DNA of 64,000 nucleotides, from positions 286,665,533 to 286,729,532 of the forward strand of contig CM041778.1 in NCBI GenBank assembly GCA_023374045.1. Reading direction: 5' to 3'. The notes beneath the pieces are model-generated. The model was not told the origin of the DNA and searched no databases. It saw nothing but the letters and a program-made list of their open reading frames with translations. Both the position numbers and the translations under genes were made by a program. Numbering within the stretch: position 1 is the first letter of the stretch; every line of letters starts with the position of its first letter. The DNA comes from Limonium bicolor. Lineage: Eukaryota; Streptophyta; Magnoliopsida; Caryophyllales; Plumbaginaceae. Positions 1 to 11,705 of the stretch are shown here, piece after piece.

Positions 1-120
1 AAATACGAGATGTCCGAACTTTGGTCCAAGCTTCAAAGTTCGGACACGATACGAAGCGCTCCCCAGGTATGTCTGTCTGAACTTCAGTCCGAACATCAAT
101 GTTCGGACACTTCGAAAATT
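1..120. repeat. Palindromic TCCGAAC/GTTCGGA repeats at left edge
   Basis: Several inverted pairs of the heptamer TCCGAAC and its complement GTTCGGA are packed here. The same motif pair recurs at 3745-4035 in the LTR of element Z. This suggests a 5' LTR or LTR fragment running off the left edge. The bases after 120 do not match the resumed 3' LTR at 41719, so a simple matching 5' LTR is not supported. Confidence 0.55.
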
Positions 121-934
121 CTGAAACTTAAGAAGCGTGGGCGACGTATTTTGAGACAAACAAAATCCCCAAATTCTTCTCCCTCTCGCGACGAACAGCG
201 GCGCACCATTTCTCCCTCTCCTTCAATCTCTCACAAATCTCTCATTTCTCCACCAAATCTAATATTCTTGGTACCAATCTCCTCGGTTTTTAATCCTCTA
301 CCACTCTAGAACTCGAAATCGATCAGAAAACCCCTCACATAAGTCCGATTTTGAGCCTGTTCGAACTCGAACCCTAGCTGTCGAATTTGGAGGATTTTGA
401 TTCCAATCTTACAGATTATATTGTTCTTCTTGTTTCTAATTACTCATTCGACTTGAACAAGGTATTCTCTCCACTTTCCTACCTCTTTGATTGTGTTTAT
501 GCTAAATTTTGGAATATGAGGCATAGTTAGCCGAGAGGGTGCTGTTTGAGTTGGATTTGCTGGACTAAATCTGCACGTATTAGCTTTGTTTTCTTCTACG
601 ATCTGAGTTGCTGGATAGAAGTGGTTGAGCCACACGATTCTGTTTTTATTTTGCATATGTGAGTGTAGGGGTTGGATTTTGCATGGCTGAAGTAAGACCA
701 TTGACTGAGATTGCGTGGAACATGTTGAAATATAGTAATTTTTTGTTGGTTAAATCTCTGCTGGTCGCTGGTTGTGATAGTTCACCATTGCAAATGAGAA
801 ATGTGATTGATCTTTGTTGTGGAGAATAGTGAATTTTAAGGGGAGACTCTATCGATTTTTGGATAACTATGTGCCTGCTTCGAACTGTTTTCTATACTTT
901 CTTTATTTGACATTGGCTGCCTTCGCTTGAGCAG
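121..934 (+). other. Leader with a possible 5' UTR intron
   Basis: This stretch has no supportable ORF. Pyrimidine-rich sequence (about 170-300) resembles a 5' UTR. A plausible intron runs 462-934 (donor context AACAAG|GTATTC, acceptor GAGCAG), and the acceptor is followed directly by the ATG at 935. The intron is inferred from splice-like sites only. Confidence 0.35.
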
Positions 935-2090
935 ATGTTGAGCAGACTTACTGGCCGTTCTAAGAGGGCTGGGAGAACCGGCGCAAGTTCAAGTCGTCGA
1001 TCTCAGCAAGATGATTTTAGGAATGACGCGGCCAGAGAATGGTTTGCCAAGGGTATGGACATCATTGCTGAACGTGGTGTGGTGCCTGAGTTGGAGCGTC
1101 AGCTGGGCCTGAGAGAAGTACTAGGTCCGTTTAGTTGGGGTAAAATCCTGGATATGGGGGGCCCGTACTCCGAAAGAGTGGTGCACATGTTCTATGCGAA
1201 TGCTATCTACCAGGATGGGCAAATCAAATCAATTGTTGACGGTGACAGGGTGACAATCTCCACGATGGAGATTGCTCGCTATTTGAGATCTTCCTTATCC
1301 TGCCCCCGACCATCCTGAACACCTTAACCCGCATGACTTCAAGGCAGCAGCCCCAAACCACTACACCCCACTCATGGTTTAAGGGCCGCGGCAACACAGA
1401 GGAGATGACCCATCAAAGTAGGTCGTCCCTGCTGATCTGCTTCAGGACCCTCAAGAGAGAGTCCTCTTCGCATTGCTGGCTGTGAATGTTCTCCCACGGC
1501 AGAGCTCAGACCGGAACCACACCGATTTCCTTCTTCTCCAGGCAGTGCTGAATCCGGCGTTTGCTGGGGCTGCTGAGGTTACTTACTTATTGTGGGTGAT
1601 CTTCTTGCATTTGCAGTACATTATGGAGCACAAGGACGGACACAAGCTAGGTTATCCGGTCATGATCTGCCAGATACTTCGGAGGTAGATGGTCACCATC
1701 CCTTCTGCAGAGCTGCATGCTGCACGGTCTCCTATTGATGTTGGCGCCTTGAAGAAGATGTGGTTCGAGTTTGATGGGATGGCATGGAGGAAGAAGGCTG
1801 CCCCACGTCCACAGAAGCGCCAGTGAGATGCGGGTGAAGCTCCATCAGAGCCAGCTCCTACTGCTGCAGCTGAAGTGGAAGAGGAATTACCTGCACTGCC
1901 GGCCCCTGGGAGCGAGTATGTCACTCGCTATGAATTTAATCAGCTAGAGTCCTGTTTCATGGAGATGGATCGTCGCTATCAGGCAGAGATCGAGACTCTT
2001 CAGCAGCAGGCGCGCCGCTCTCAGGACGACTATGAGGCTCTGCTCTCTCAGTTTCAGCAGTGGCAGGCGTACTACCTGCCCCCACAGTGA
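935..2090 (+). pseudogene. Putative plant transposon protein (Transposase_32-like) remnant
   Basis: The first 127 codons (935-1318) hold the family-like block GGPYSERVVHMFYANAI followed by a VTISTMEIARYL segment. This resembles the 'putative plant transposon protein' domain common in non-autonomous plant LTR elements. The frame shifts near 1290, and homologous-looking sequence continues in the other frame (AVNVLPRQSSDRN at 1473 on; GYPVMICQILRR near 1650-1688). In-frame stops occur near 1380, at 1686-1688 and at 1824-1826. The tail at 1875-2090 is a Gln/Glu-rich predicted coiled coil. Molecular function of the family is not established. The copy is broken. Confidence 0.6.
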
Positions 2091-3488
2091 TGATGTTGTG
2101 GATGATGCTACTTTTGTTTGGAAGCCATCTCTGGACTTCTTTGTGGTTTTATTTTCAGTTATTTTGGACTTATTTCCTTTTAGTTTATTTGCATTGTATT
2201 TTTCTTTATTTCAATTTTAGCTTGTTCTTCTCTTGAACTACAAGTACTAGTTGTCACTAATGCGATGCTTCTAGCATACTTCTCTGCTTTGTTTGTTGAA
2301 TTTGTGCAAGTATGCTTTACCGTGATGATTCCATGCCGGACACTTGCTTGGAAGCAAGTGTGAGGAAACATTCTCCCCTACCAGGACACTAAGTGTGAGG
2401 AAGAACCTCTTCCTCAATCAATAACAAAAGAAATCAGGGGAGTTTTCAGTTTCCTTTCTTTTTGGTTTATGTTCGGCCCGTGCTTTAACGTGTTATAACT
2501 CTGTAACTCTTCACTTCCACCCTTGTGAGTCTGACTCATTTAGTACGATCTTTTTCTTGTGTTAATTTTCTGAACAATGAGGACATTGCTCCTCATTAAG
2601 TGTGAGGAAAGGGGAGATCTTTCTGAATGTGTCAACCATTTATTTTGCATCCCGCACTAATTTTTGATTGGTCTTGGGCTATATGGGGGTAAGTTCCTTG
2701 GAATGCGTCTATGTGTTGAATACTTGGGTGGATTTTTCATTGTGGAGCCGAGTCTGGTGATGACTTTAAGGATTGGTTTGCTCAAAGTTGTGTGTTCTCA
2801 TATTTTAGAAATGACTGAATTTTATTAAATGTCTGTGGACAAGTTGGTTATGGAGTCAGAACTGGTTTAACCTGGAACCTTGGGAATGATGAGAATGTCT
2901 GGAATGAAGGATAAAGGCAAGGTACTCCTCTGATCTGAGTTATTTTCTGAACTAAAACAGGCCTCTTCCATCCGGTTATTAAGTCCTTGGGGTGCTTCAT
3001 CACCCATTTACCTAAGATCGTCTGATCTGGGATAAAAGACCCAATACCGTTACAAGGATGGAGAGAAAAGTATGGGAGATGAATTATTTGCGCGAAAAAT
3101 TTAATATGTATGCAAAAGAAAAAAAGGAGGATGCTCTTTAAAGTCTTATGTTTATGGCAAATCCTTTAATTATATCATGAGTACGTGGTGTTGAAAGGTT
3201 CTGCGGAATATGGCAGTACTTTACACCCCTTGTCATCCACGGGTTTGAGAAGAGAAATGGTTGGAAGGTTCTGAGTTACTCTATGTTTTGACTTCGTGAT
3301 CTGACTTCTTCATAATCTTTTGTTTTAAAAGCGTGCTTCATTGTTTAAGAGACATGCAGTTAAGAGCAGATCGATTCTTGGGTTGTTATTGTGGCTTAAC
3401 TCCCTCTTATTTTGTGCAATCCCAAGGTTTGGTACTAAGGCATTTTAAGGTATCTTACTCCTGCTTTGCTTGAGGACAAGCAAAGGTT
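2091..3488 (+). other. Noncoding 3' region of element Z
   Basis: About 1.4 kb without a supportable gene. It carries three copies of AAGTGTGAGGA (2356, 2391 and 2598), the same motif that abuts the 3' LTR at 3489. Just before the LTR, at about 3468-3488, is the phrase CTTGAGGACAAGCAAAGG, which resembles sequence commonly found upstream of the polypurine tract in plant gypsy elements. Confidence 0.5.
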
Positions 3489-3503
3489 AAGTGTGAGGAG
3501 GTT
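3489..3503 (+). other. Polypurine tract of element Z
   Basis: The purine-rich AAGTGTGAGGAGG run lies directly against the proposed LTR start TGATAAG at 3504, as expected for the plus-strand primer of reverse transcription. Confidence 0.55.
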
Positions 3504-3744
3504 TGATAAGTGTGAAATATGAATGGTTTTAGTGGTCTTTAATGCTTAATTTTCATACACGCATTGATAATATTCCACACTTAGCTTACGTTTTCCTTTG
3601 GTTTGTCGCTTGTTAAGTCTTGATACCGTTTTGTATGCTTAATGCAGAGAAAAGCCAAAAAAAATAGTAGATTAACTCACGAGGGTGATGATGCAACAAA
3701 CGGGGGTCGAATTGGAGTCAGAACGAAGAATTTAGAAGGTTTTG

Positions 3745-4035
3745 AAGGTATGTCTGAGCTTGTGTCCGAACATCCAAGCTCGGACGCAGTCGAGAGTTCG
3801 AGTGCTGTGCCTGATGAAGTGTCTGAACTTCAGTCCTAACTTCAAAGTTCGGACATGGTTCAAGAATCACAATGAAGAAAAGTCGAAAGTCTGATCTACG
3901 CTGCATGTCCGAACTTGTGTCCGAACATTGAAGTTCAGACACAAGTCGAGACTTTTGAAATTGGAGCGCTCAAAACAATGTGTCCGAACATTGAAGGTCG
4001 GACCAATGTTCGGACGCGACTAAATTCTCAACAGA
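3745..4035. repeat. TCCGAAC/GTTCGGA palindrome array in Z LTR
   Basis: About seven loosely spaced copies of TGTCCGAAC or its complement GTTCGGACA form potential hairpins upstream of the TATA box. This is the same class of GC-rich inverted-repeat array seen in the other LTRs of this window. Confidence 0.65.
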
Positions 4036-4070
4036 AGTTCGGCGTTTTGAAGGGAAAAGAGGAAGAAATT

Positions 4071-4079
4071 CTATATAAG
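4071..4079 (+). promoter_or_regulatory. TATA box of element Z LTR
   Basis: CTATATAAG stands at the end of U3. Element A inserted so that the target duplication AGTGA overlaps the last bases of this box, separating it from its transcribed region. Confidence 0.55.
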
Positions 4080-4082
4080 TGA
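4078..4082. repeat. Target-site duplication AGTGA, left copy (element A)
   Basis: AGTGA precedes the TG of element A and recurs at 41714-41718 after its terminal CA. Five bases is the usual Ty3/gypsy duplication length. Confidence 0.9.
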
Positions 4083-7000
4083 TGTAACACCCCTACTACG
4101 CACTTAACAATACTTGAAATCGCAGTGGAATTAACAACCAAACAATAACTAAACGATTCGGTGCTACAACGCCGTTAACCACCCACGTGGTCAACAAGGC
4201 AAAATAAATACAAGCGTACCGGTCTGATGATCAGACTCCCGAGCATAGAACTAATAACCTTTAATACATAAACATAATACCGAGTTTGTAACTACATCCA
4301 TAACTGTAAACTGTACACCACAAACTGTCACTGTGAACTGTCAACAACCATCACTTTAATACGAACGGTACCAAAATATAACACCACGGGAGCACAGGCG
4401 CATCCCGGGCTCAACATCCAAAATGACCAAAAGTATTTCTGCAGCCTAGAATCTATAGCCATTTCGCTTCCTCGATCCTCATCCTGCAATAAAAATATGG
4501 AGCCCCCGAGGGGGTCAGCAACCCTTGGCTGGTATGGTTAACGCGCAGCCCATCGGCTACCGGGATATGCGCAACTAATTGTCATGATGACATGGCATTC
4601 ATTTTAACATACAACATATATATCATAGCAAGATTATTGCATAACAACATCACACATAACATACAAGAACAAACCCTGTTAGGAAACGAACCAACACAAT
4701 TAGTTCCCATTGAGAGCCTAGAGAATGTTGCCAAACTCATGCCGAGCTCGTTACATAACTCGTTACCGTCCTATTAGATTGAACGAATAACTTAACACAA
4801 GGTGCCTCGCATATAGTGACCCAAGCACACCGAACAAAACATAGTATGCCCCTGTGGCCCGACGTGAGTCAGTAAAATAGCCTTGGTTAAGCTAAAGGGA
4901 AGGTTGGAAACCAAATTGGAAAAACAACCATAACATACAAAGAGAATCAAACCGGTTATGACATCGACTCTCATACTCACACGCGTGGCCGGAACAGACC
5001 GGACTCCTCACTCCCCCGTTAGCACTTGTTAGAAGTTCAACATCGAACTCAACAAACAATCACATACAAGTGGTTAAGTCTTGTTAGACACACACAAGGG
5101 AATGGAGTCACACTTAACAATACAATAATATTTAACAACTGTAAACTCGTTACATGACTTAAGTCTTACAAGGTCATAAACACACAGAAAAACAAACAAC
5201 ACACAAGCCGGTGTAAACCGGTAGGCAACAGACTGCAAGAAAACCATACCTTGGTCCTTGCTTCGACTGGTTTCCACCGTAGGTCACTCCTATACATGAT
5301 TAATAACGTCAGTCAATTTACTTACTTAACTTTGAATTTTACTAAACATTTTACATGGTTATATGACATGTTTTAATGTTCAAACTTATCTTTGATTACC
5401 TTCATCATACCCCCTAGGGTTAGCTACTTTAGTCACACTTTGTTTGTTTTTTTTACAAGTTTTGGTCCGACCGACCTTACCGACCTTACACAAGGTCGGT
5501 CCATTCCAGAACATATTACCGTCAAAAATTCTACTCCGACCGACCTTGCAAGTTTGGTCCACAAGGTCGGTCTATTCCCGAGAGTTTTTCCCCTTTGAAA
5601 ACTCAGGCCCGACCAATCTTGGCAAGTTCGGTCGCAAGATCGGTCGATTCCCGAGACTTACTTACGTACAAAGATTTAGGCATGACCGACCTTGTAAGTC
5701 CGGTCCCAAGGTCGGTCTATTCTAGAGACTCAATCCGTACTAAAAATCCATGCCCGACCGACCTTGCAAGTCCGGTCCCCAAGGTCGGTCCATTCCAGAG
5801 ACCATTTCTCGCAGGGTAAACTGGGCTCGACCGACCTTGCAAGTCCGGTCCCCAAGGTCGGTCTGCTCCAGACCCTTGTTATTAATTGCCCATTTAACTC
5901 CAAACTTCACCTTATATATCCTAATATATTCTAACCTTATTTGGGCACTTCAAACACACCTTAAGACCTCCATTAAACTCCTTCAATCATTCATCAAAAG
6001 CCTCCTCAACCTTACACAAATTCTTATACAAAGGTTGGCACATGCAATACTTTTCCCTAAGTTTGCATGGGGTGTTTTATACCTATAACTAGCACTAGTA
6101 TCAAATGCTTCCTCACTACTACTACATCCTCTCCCAAACATCTTTTCTTCCTAAACCACTAAGATTGCACAAATCCTAAACACAATCCCAACATGAACTA
6201 GAAGTATCCCAAAACACTCATTTGCATTCTAAATCCTCTAAAATAATGCTTAAGTCCTTTTTACACCTCAGAGAACCTTAGTGCGTATTTCTTTCCCTAG
6301 TAGAACACTTAAACATTTCCAACACTTCCTAGTTCACCAATTCTTGTTTAAACACTTAGAACTTCTTGTACATTACCTAAATTTTGACATGAACTCTCCT
6401 AGAACATTACTAAGCCAAAACACATTGTTTTCACCATTAAACAATCAAGAACACTAAAATCCATCAAGAACATTCTTGTACACAAAACTTCACTCATTTA
6501 ACACTACATCACAATATAGTGCATAATTTAAATTGCTTGGCACTTAGGCCCTTAAGATGCATAAATCATAAACACTAAATTTCCACAATATATTTGCCTT
6601 TGACCTGCAAATACACTCAACAACACATATGCCTTTTACTAAGCCCTTGAGAGCATTTTTCTAAGTCATTTACCATTGGCTCCTTAAGTAGTTTTAATAA
6701 GCAACATAAGCTCATTTCTCCTAAGACTTTAAACTACATTAGGTTAGCACATTTACCTCTTCTTCCTCACAAACTTCTTTCTTGTTTCCTTGTTTAAAAT
6801 CGGTAAGGATGTTTGATTGCTTGTCAACTTCTAAACAATTTACAAATAATGAAATGAGTATTAAAGCTTTAAGCTTCATCTCATTGTAAACCCTAAATAC
6901 ATATATTGTCTTAGAACATTTAGATGATTGTTTTACCTTGGATATGAAAGAGAGTTTGGATATGTAGCAAGAGAGGACTCCACCAAGCCCTAGGAAGATT

Positions 7001-8032
7001 CAAATGAAGCTAAAACAAGCAAGGTAAAGGGCACCATTAATGGTGTTTTTCGGACAACATACAAACATGAAGGAAATGTTATTTTTCTTTGAGTTTCCTT
7101 ACCTAGAAGCAAAGGAGAACAATAATATGTGAAAAGATGAGCTCAAGCTCCTCCCATAGAGATTCCTCTTGGCACCGAAATGGAGCTCTTGGAATTTTGA
7201 GAAGATGGGATTGAAGAGCTTGATGAGACTAAGAGAATGGTGGTCTTTGCTTTTGATTTGGCAAAGTGAGCTAGGAGATAATGGCAATGGAAGATGGAGT
7301 TGTGGTACTAAGCAAACCGATGGAGGAATGAAGAAGAGAGGTTGGAGGCGTGGGAAAACAAGAGAAATGAGAGAATGAAGATAAGTTTGCAAGTTTTGGA
7401 TATTTAAATAGTAAAGCAAATAGTACTCTTTACTTTATTACATTACTTAACTTATTTTTTGTTTAAGTGTGGTGAGTCACAAATAAAACCGGCCCCCATA
7501 TTATACTAAGGGGTATTTTAGTCTTTGTTGACCAAATGTCACACTTATATTGACATATGTTATAAACTTGGTTAATTTGGTTACTATTCACAAAAACAAG
7601 GCACATAGTTGTGAAATTTTTGATTTCCCATTGACTTAGGCTTCCTAATGTGATACTAAGTGGTAAACATGTTAATTAAAGAGTAATGATGGACATTTAG
7701 CCATTCAAAACTCATTTACAAGACAATTTTTCAAAAACGTGCTTTAAGACTCCTTAAAGCACATTTTGTGTTTTAAATTGTTTTCAAGCTTGGTTTTCTT
7801 TGGTAATTGGTTTAACATGTTCATTAATATATAAATAAGGTCTTGGTAAGCTCATTAGGTCTTAACCAAGCTTATCCCAATCTTAGAGTACATTTTAGCC
7901 TTTATTGACCTTAAGGTATTTATTTGTGTTTTCTATGGTTTAAATTGTTCTCTAATGTTTCTAAGACTCTTTTTAGTCTTAATATACCTTATTTTAGTGT
8001 TTAAACAACATACCTAGGTTTGGGGTATTTCA
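4083..8032 (-). mobile_element. Element A left LTR (3' LTR), uninterrupted
   Basis: It is 3950 bp and matches, with few substitutions, the right LTR found in three pieces (14417-15955, 25085-25594, 39800-41713). It is TG...CA bounded, contains the ACCGACC palindrome array at 5465-5875, and has no coding capacity. Small ORFs in it (for example 7099-7419, minus) are repeated in the other LTR copy and look incidental. Confidence 0.93.
5465..5875. repeat. Tandem GACCGACC/GGTCGGTC palindrome array, A left LTR
   Basis: Six units of about 72 bp each carry GACCGACCTTGCAAGT followed by CCGGTC and AAGGTCGGTC, so every unit can fold into a GC-rich hairpin. Units end with a TATTCC or CATTCC plus (A/G)GAGA tail. 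The right LTR has the same array, cut by element B. Confidence 0.85.
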
Positions 8033-8046
8033 ATCTACCCCCCTTA
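8033..8046 (-). other. Polypurine tract of element A
   Basis: On the minus strand AAGGGGGGTAGAT lies directly against the LTR start TGAAATACCCC. This is the plus-strand priming site and sets the element's orientation as minus. Confidence 0.85.
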
Positions 8047-8329
8047 AAAGAACTTTGTCCCCAAAGTTCATACTTCCCACATATCCTAAATATTAGAACA
8101 CGGGAACACATATAAACAATGCTTCCATAACAACATTAACAACATACTTACATAGCATCGGACACAAGGTCCAAACAACACAACATCATTCAGACATAAC
8201 GGTCTGCAACACAACAAGATGATAATATACATAGACAATGTATATAAATACATGTCATACACATACATAACTGAAACGGCTCCAGCCCCCTTAAATAGGG
8301 GTACGCCCTGTACCCTATATGTACAAACG

Positions 8330-9061
8330 CTAAGAAGTAAACAACGATGGGTACTTCGCCTTCATCTTATCTTCCAGCTCCCAAGTGGCCTCCTCAAGGT
8401 CCTGGTTAGACCAGAGAACCTTCACCAGTCTCACAGACTTATGGCGAGTGTCTCGAGTCTTAGTATCCAGAATCCGTACCGGAGTCTCCACTGATCGCAT
8501 GGTCGGCTCTAAGGTTAGCCTTTCAGGCTGAAGTAGATGGGACGGATGAGGCATATATTTCTTCAATTGGGACACATGAAATACATCATGTACCTTGCCC
8601 AGCTCGGCGGGTAAATCAAGTCTGTAAGCTACCGGGCCGATCAGCTCCGTCACAACATAAGGCCCCACATATTTCAGGCTCAACTTGCATTTCTGGCCAA
8701 AACGAAACACACCCTTCATGGGGGATACTCTAAGAAATACCTGATCGCCCACGGCGAACTCCAGGTCACGTCTGCGCACATCGGTGTATGATTTCTGCCT
8801 ATCCTGAACTGACTTCATGTTAGCCCGGATCTGTCGTACCTCTGCTTGAACTTGCTCTAGATACTCTGGTCCTATAATAACCATCTCACTCGACTCATCC
8901 CAGCATAATGGCGTGCGGCATGGTCTACTGTATAATGCCTGGAAGGGAGACATCTTGATCGAAGCATGGTAACTGTTGTTGTAACTAAACTCGATCAGAT
9001 GTAACTTGTCAATCCAGCTGGTCTGAAAGTCAAGTGCACATGCACGTAACATATCCTCAAG
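8330..9061 (-). CDS. Pol 3' part: integrase C-terminal region and chromodomain
   Basis: This continues the integrase reading frame after an in-frame TAG at 9062-9064. It holds the C-terminal integrase domain with its GPYVVTELIGPVAYRLDLP-type segment and a DVFHVSQLKKY motif. It then ends in a chromodomain: a beta-strand PVRILDTK segment, VKVLWSNQ, EEATWE and a final helix. Chromodomains on integrase bind histone marks and are thought to steer integration. The ORF stops naturally at 8330, about 280 bases before the polypurine tract, leaving a short 3' UTR. Confidence 0.92.
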   Translation of the reverse strand, partial: LEDMLRACALDFQTSWIDKLHLIEFSYNNSYHASIKMSPFQALYSRPCRTPLCWDESSEMVIIGPEYLEQVQAEVRQIRANMKSVQDRQKSYTDVRRRDLEFAVGDQVFLRVSPMKGVFRFGQKCKLSLKYVGPYVVTELIGPVAYRLDLPAELGKVHDVFHVSQLKKYMPHPSHLLQPERLTLEPTMRSVETPVRILDTKTRDTRHKSVRLVKVLWSNQDLEEATWELEDKMKAKYPSLFTS

Positions 9062-9064
9062 TGT

Positions 9065-9748
9065 CTAGATGGTGCGCTCACTCTGACCATCTGTCTGCGG
9101 GTGGAACGCTGTACTTAGCTTCAGCTCGGTACCAAGCGCTTCCCGTGTGGATTTCCAGTACCTGGAGAGGAATCTGGTATCCCTGTCAGACACGATAGTC
9201 TTCGGTACCCCATGGTGCCGAACAATCTCTCTGTCAAAGAGCTCTGCAAGTTTTGCCACTTTCCAGGTGTCCTTCATTGGTATGAATCGGGCCACCTTGG
9301 TCAGTCGGTCAACAACAACCCAAATCATATTCAGACCTCCCCTTGTAGGCGGAAGCCCTACTACGAAGTCCATAGAAATGTCATGGAACTTCCACTCAGG
9401 CACTGGCATTGGCTGTACCATACCACCAGGCCGTCGGTGCTCAAACTTGACCTTCTGACAAGTGAGACACCTCAATACATAATCGTTCACATCTTTTTTC
9501 ATTCCTGTCCACCAAAAATAACGTTTCATACCCTTATACATTTTTGAAGCTCCGGGGAGAATCGAAGTCGTAGAACAGTGGGATTCACTCAGTATGCGCT
9601 CCTTCAGCTTAGCGCTACTCCTCGGAATACACAGTCGGCCATTCAGCCTAATCAGGTCATCATCGTGGAGCCGGAAGTCATACTTCTGACCCTCGAATGT
9701 GCCATCAATAAGCTTCTGCCTGATCTCCAACATATACTGATCCGTCAT
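9065..9748 (-). CDS. Pol: integrase zinc-binding and catalytic core
   Basis: The N-terminal zinc domain shows His57, Cys94 and Cys97, but residue 63, where SIHPG is usual, is Leu (SILPG). One zinc ligand is therefore probably lost. The catalytic triad is visible as D127 (MDFVVGLP), D188 (VSDRD) and E224 (DGQSE), with 35 residues between the last two. The segment is bounded by in-frame TAG codons at 9749-9751 and 9062-9064; both are explained by CAG to TAG. The frame is otherwise continuous with the RNase H and chromodomain segments. Confidence 0.92.
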   Translation of the reverse strand: MTDQYMLEIRQKLIDGTFEGQKYDFRLHDDDLIRLNGRLCIPRSSAKLKERILSESHCSTTSILPGASKMYKGMKRYFWWTGMKKDVNDYVLRCLTCQKVKFEHRRPGGMVQPMPVPEWKFHDISMDFVVGLPPTRGGLNMIWVVVDRLTKVARFIPMKDTWKVAKLAELFDREIVRHHGVPKTIVSDRDTRFLSRYWKSTREALGTELKLSTAFHPQTDGQSERTI

Positions 9749-10419
9749 CTAAGCACTCCGTACATCTTCAACCAAGCTAGAATGAGAGACTAGCGAATGG
9801 AGAGAGTGTGCTCGACGACTCAGTGCGTCAGCTACCACATTTGCTTTCCCCTCTTTGTACTGTAAATTGATGTCGTAGTCGTTTAAGAACTCGACCCACC
9901 TTTTTTGTCTCATGTTCAAGTCCTTCTGAGTGAACAAGTACTTTAAACTCTTGTGGTCGGAATAGATTGTCACGCTTACCCCATACAAATGATGTCGCCA
10001 TATCTTCAATGCGAAGACAATGGCACCCAATTCTAAGTCGTGGGTAGGGTAGTTCTCTTCATGATTCTTCAGCTGTCGGGAGGCGTATGCTACGACCTTC
10101 CCGTGTTGCATCAACACACAACCCATACCTCTGCCTGATGTGTCGCAATAGACCTCAAAACCATCTGGACCGTCTGGTAAAGTCAGGACTGGTGCAGATG
10201 TTAGAGCATCCTTGAGCCTCTGAAAAGAACTCTCACAGTCATCTATCCACTCTAATGGAGCATCCTTCTTCATCAAGGAAGTCATCGGCTTCGAGACACT
10301 GGAGAAGTCCTTCACAAACCTCCTATAATAACCTGCCAGACCGAGGAGGCTCCGAATGTCGGTAACTATCTTCGGCCTAGGCCAGGTGCGCACTGCATCA
10401 ATCTTTGCCGGATCAACAC
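9749..10419 (-). CDS. Pol: RT connection and RNase H
   Basis: It begins just after a one-base frameshift near 10420. It contains the conserved [11 protein letters not shown] connection segment, then a Ty3-type RNase H with D84 (YCDTSG), E121, D146 (YSDHKSL) and D189 (VADALSRR) visible, numbered from the codon at 10393. RNase H removes the RNA strand during reverse transcription. The segment ends at the TAG at 9749-9751, directly followed in frame by the integrase part. Confidence 0.92.
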
Positions 10420-11705
10420 GATCCCGGCTTCAGAAATCACATGGCCAAGAAAAGATACTTGGTTCAACCAAAATTCACACTTTGAAAATTTAGCATACAA
10501 CTGATTCTTTCTCAACGTTTGCAACACACTTCTCAGGTGGCTTTTGTGCTCACCCCTCGATTTCGAGTACACAAGAATATCGTCGATGAAGACTACCACT
10601 GACTTGTCCAACTGATCTTGGAACAAGCGGTTCATTAAGTCCATGAACTTAGCTGGTGCATTGGATAAACCAAACGGCATAACCGTAAACTCATAATGTC
10701 CATATCTGGTTCTGAATGCGGTCTTCTCAATGTCACTCTCACGGATGGCAATCTGATGGTATCCGGATCGTAGATCTATCTTGGAGAATACTGATGCTCC
10801 TTTAAACTGATCAAATAAGTTGTCGATGCGTGGTAAAGGGTAACAGTTCTTCACCGTAACTGCATTCAGCTCTCGATAATCAATACACAGGCGGAGGCTA
10901 CCGTCCTTCTTCACGAAGAGGACCGGCGCTCCCCATGGTGAAACGCTAGGGCGGATAAACCCCTTGTTGAGTAGGTCTCTCAGCTGCTCCTTGAGCTCAG
11001 TCATCTCTGCTAGAGCCATACGATAGGGCGCCTTCGCAATTGGTCCAGTGCCCGGAACCAAATCAGTCTCAAACTCAACTTCCCATGCTGGCGGCATGCC
11101 CGGCAGTTCCTTAGGAAATACATCAGGAAACTCCGACACTACCGGCACATCTGAGCTAAACTCAGGGTCTCTCTCTATGTCCTGGACATAGTAGAGGTAT
11201 ACATCATTCCCTCGTCGTAGTTCACGATACATAGCCATGGCGGTGATGATCTGAGTCGAAGGCTCCCTGGGCCTCTGGCGGTAAGATATGGTAACCCCGG
11301 ACGGACTCCGAAGAAGCAGACGATGCTCGGCACACAGGATTCTGCCCTTGTACCGCTCCAACCAGTTCATCCTGATGATCACATCAAAACCAAGTCCCTC
11401 GAACTCTATCAAGTCGATCAGAAACTCTTCGTCTCTGATTCGTACAACAACATCTCGGTGGTAGCGGGTACACCTGATTCGCTCTTTCGACGGGAGAGTG
11501 ACTAGGAATTCTGGCATCTCATCACCGTCTAACCCCAGCCTCTTCGCAAAAGATAGCGAAATAAATGTATGTGAGGCTCCGGAGTCGAACAAGATCGAAG
11601 CGTCCACGCCATTGACTGGAAAGGTACCGGTGAGGATTGTGCCGCTCTTGCCAGCTTCTGCCTCATTGCAGACACTCAGTATACCTCCTGTTCCGAGTGC
11701 ACAGC
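10420..11705 (-). CDS. Pol: aspartic protease and reverse transcriptase
   Basis: The frame opens at a candidate splice acceptor (exon starting 11705). The retropepsin active site DSGASH lies about 32 codons further on. The RT carries [39 protein letters not shown] and the catalytic [10 protein letters not shown] (about residue 340 from 11607). The last part, [11 protein letters not shown], is followed by loss of one base near 10420, which throws the ORF out of frame to a stop at 10366. No convincing ATG precedes the protease, consistent with expression as Gag-Pol through splicing or another recoding event. Confidence 0.92.

Larger units (their letters stand above)
3504..4082 (+). mobile_element. 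Element Z 3' LTR, first part (U3)
   Basis: It begins TGATAAGTGTGAAATATG after the polypurine tract. It is interrupted by element A at 4083 and resumes at 41719. Joining the two sides across one copy of the AGTGA target duplication gives a continuous LTR with a TATA box followed by a leader. A TCCGAAC palindrome array fills 3745-4035. Confidence 0.7.

Noticed and set aside
1..934. A regular 5' LTR of element Z
   Set aside because: Palindrome motifs match, but bases 121-460 do not match the R/U5 part at 41719-42732, so a paired LTR cannot be claimed.
9147..9547. Plus-strand ORFs opposite integrase
   Set aside because: They are antisense shadows of the well-supported integrase frame.
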